Assembly: GCF_024679245.1 (NCBI RefSeq)
Contig: NC_090184.1
Coordinates: forward strand, 2,075,047 to 2,139,046
Source: Pseudorasbora parva
Lineage: Eukaryota; Chordata; Actinopteri; Cypriniformes; Gobionidae
DNA: 64,000 nt
Direction of reading: 5' to 3'
Position numbers and translations under genes: made by a program. Positions 62,918 through 64,000 of the stretch are shown here, one piece after another; positions within the stretch are counted from its first letter, which is position 1, and the number at the start of each line of letters is the position of its first letter. The notes below the pieces were generated by a model. That model did not search any database, had not been told where the DNA came from, and saw nothing but the letters and a program-made list of their open reading frames with translations.

Positions 62918-64000
62918 TCTCATTTATAAAGCGAAAGGCAAACGTACGTATGCCAGTTCCCACGCAAAGGTTGTAATCTATAAAAAACAAACTTGACAGG
63001 AGAATGTGCGCACCTTTAAGCAAACTTTGAGCAGTGCGTACGCACATTCTGGAGATAAAGGGAACTGGCGATACAGATGGTGAGCTCGTGAACTGAAGTT
63101 GAATATGAATGTGAGAAGAACGATTATAAGAATTCATTTTCACTCCATTTCATACCTTATATCCACATTATCATGAAATGTAAATCCAACAGTGTGATTT
63201 GTGCTGATTGTGTTAGGCTATATGCATCTAGTAAAATCCAATCGTAATTCAAAATGTATTTAAAAAAATATATTATAATAATCAGCACTGCCTTACAGTC
63301 ACATCGTCCACAATGGGAGCGCAGAAGGAGATGGCGCGACTACATGTGCTACAGAATAGCATGAAATACCCTTTTATTAGAGAACTGGTCAACCTTATTT
63401 ACCTTAATGTACTACATATATCATAAAATGTCAAAGTCTGCAAATACAGTCATGAAGCACAATCGCTCATCGGTCCTAACTATTACGGTGTTCATTACAA
63501 AGCTGTCATGAAGAAGCATGTGTTCACTATAACATCTTCGTCTTAAATTTTCGCCTACAAATTAATTCTGTGATTTTGTCGAGGTGTTAACGATCAGTCT
63601 ATTTGTTAGAAACATATAAATCCTCCGGTGACCCGGGTATGTAATGCTTCATGATGGCACTGCTGGCACTGTTGGAGGATTACGGCAATGGCACAATAAG
63701 GAGAGAACGAGTTTTCATTCAGGGACATTGTCACAGGGTAAGCCTGCGACTAGTCATGGACTTCACACACACATGCACCTAATGCGCACACACCGGCCTC
63801 ATGTATTATCAGTCTGTTAGCTGACATACATTCATGTATGCATGGAACTGTGGAATATTTGATGTAACTGTGTGTTGTAAACTGTTGGTACGATGTCCTG
63901 TGTGTAGTGTTACCTGAGAAATGTGAACTAGCAATCAAGCGCAGATGATAGCATAATAAAACTGTTTTCTCATATAGAAATAAATCACCACCACAAGTAT
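62918..64000 (+). mobile_element. Probable Harbinger-type element, 5' part
   Basis: It starts GGGGTCTCATTTATAAAGCG with repeated ACGTACG/GTACGCAC words. At 63655 a frame reads MALLALLEDYGNGTIRRERV, then FIQGHCHRV, matching the usual start of one fish Harbinger transposase lineage before losing frame. The remainder to the window end is unassigned and may continue the element. Confidence 0.5.

Overview
The window is vertebrate nuclear DNA, almost certainly from a teleost and most likely a cyprinid. It has spliced genes with GT-AG introns, AATAAA signals, very long (AC)n arrays, and a dense mix of Tc1, hAT, PIF/Harbinger and piggyBac-like elements, tRNA-derived repeats and CR1/L2- or L1-like LINEs. 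No bacterial, plasmid or phage feature is present. Species cannot be named from the sequence alone.

Host genes are few. (1) A terminal exon at 3866-4086 (+) encodes the C-terminus of an unrecognised membrane protein. (2) A complete mbd4 gene (DNA glycosylase with a methyl-CpG-binding domain) lies on the minus strand, with coding exons at 24901-25001, 23067-23419, 15493-15627, 13089-13238, 10544-10647 and 8533-8607. All phases fit and they give a 305-residue protein that keeps both domains. (3) A complete trh gene (prepro-thyrotropin-releasing hormone) lies on the minus strand: 5'UTR exon ending at 35941, coding exons 34058-34220 and 31272-31780, and a TATA promoter at 36055-36062. It encodes 223 residues with eight TRH progenitor motifs. 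mbd4 and trh are in tandem; mbd4 and the 3866-4086 gene converge.

The rest is mobile and repetitive DNA. At 4371-7497 a DNA element with ~115-bp inverted ends holds about 80 copies of a CpG-rich 31-bp satellite. At 54970-60305 a second element holds about 60 copies of a 60/65-bp satellite and sits inside a LINE; a short relative at 2830-3750 has only about four copies. mbd4 intron 2 contains a LINE broken by three insertions, including an apparently intact Tc1 element (18501-20121). A ~2-kb palindromic element lies just upstream of the trh promoter. From 38 kb to the end the window is mainly LINE fragments, MITEs, microsatellites and transposase remnants.

All gene models come from reading splice sites and frames directly. 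Family names for repeats come from recognised motifs, not from a search, and clade assignments are tentative.
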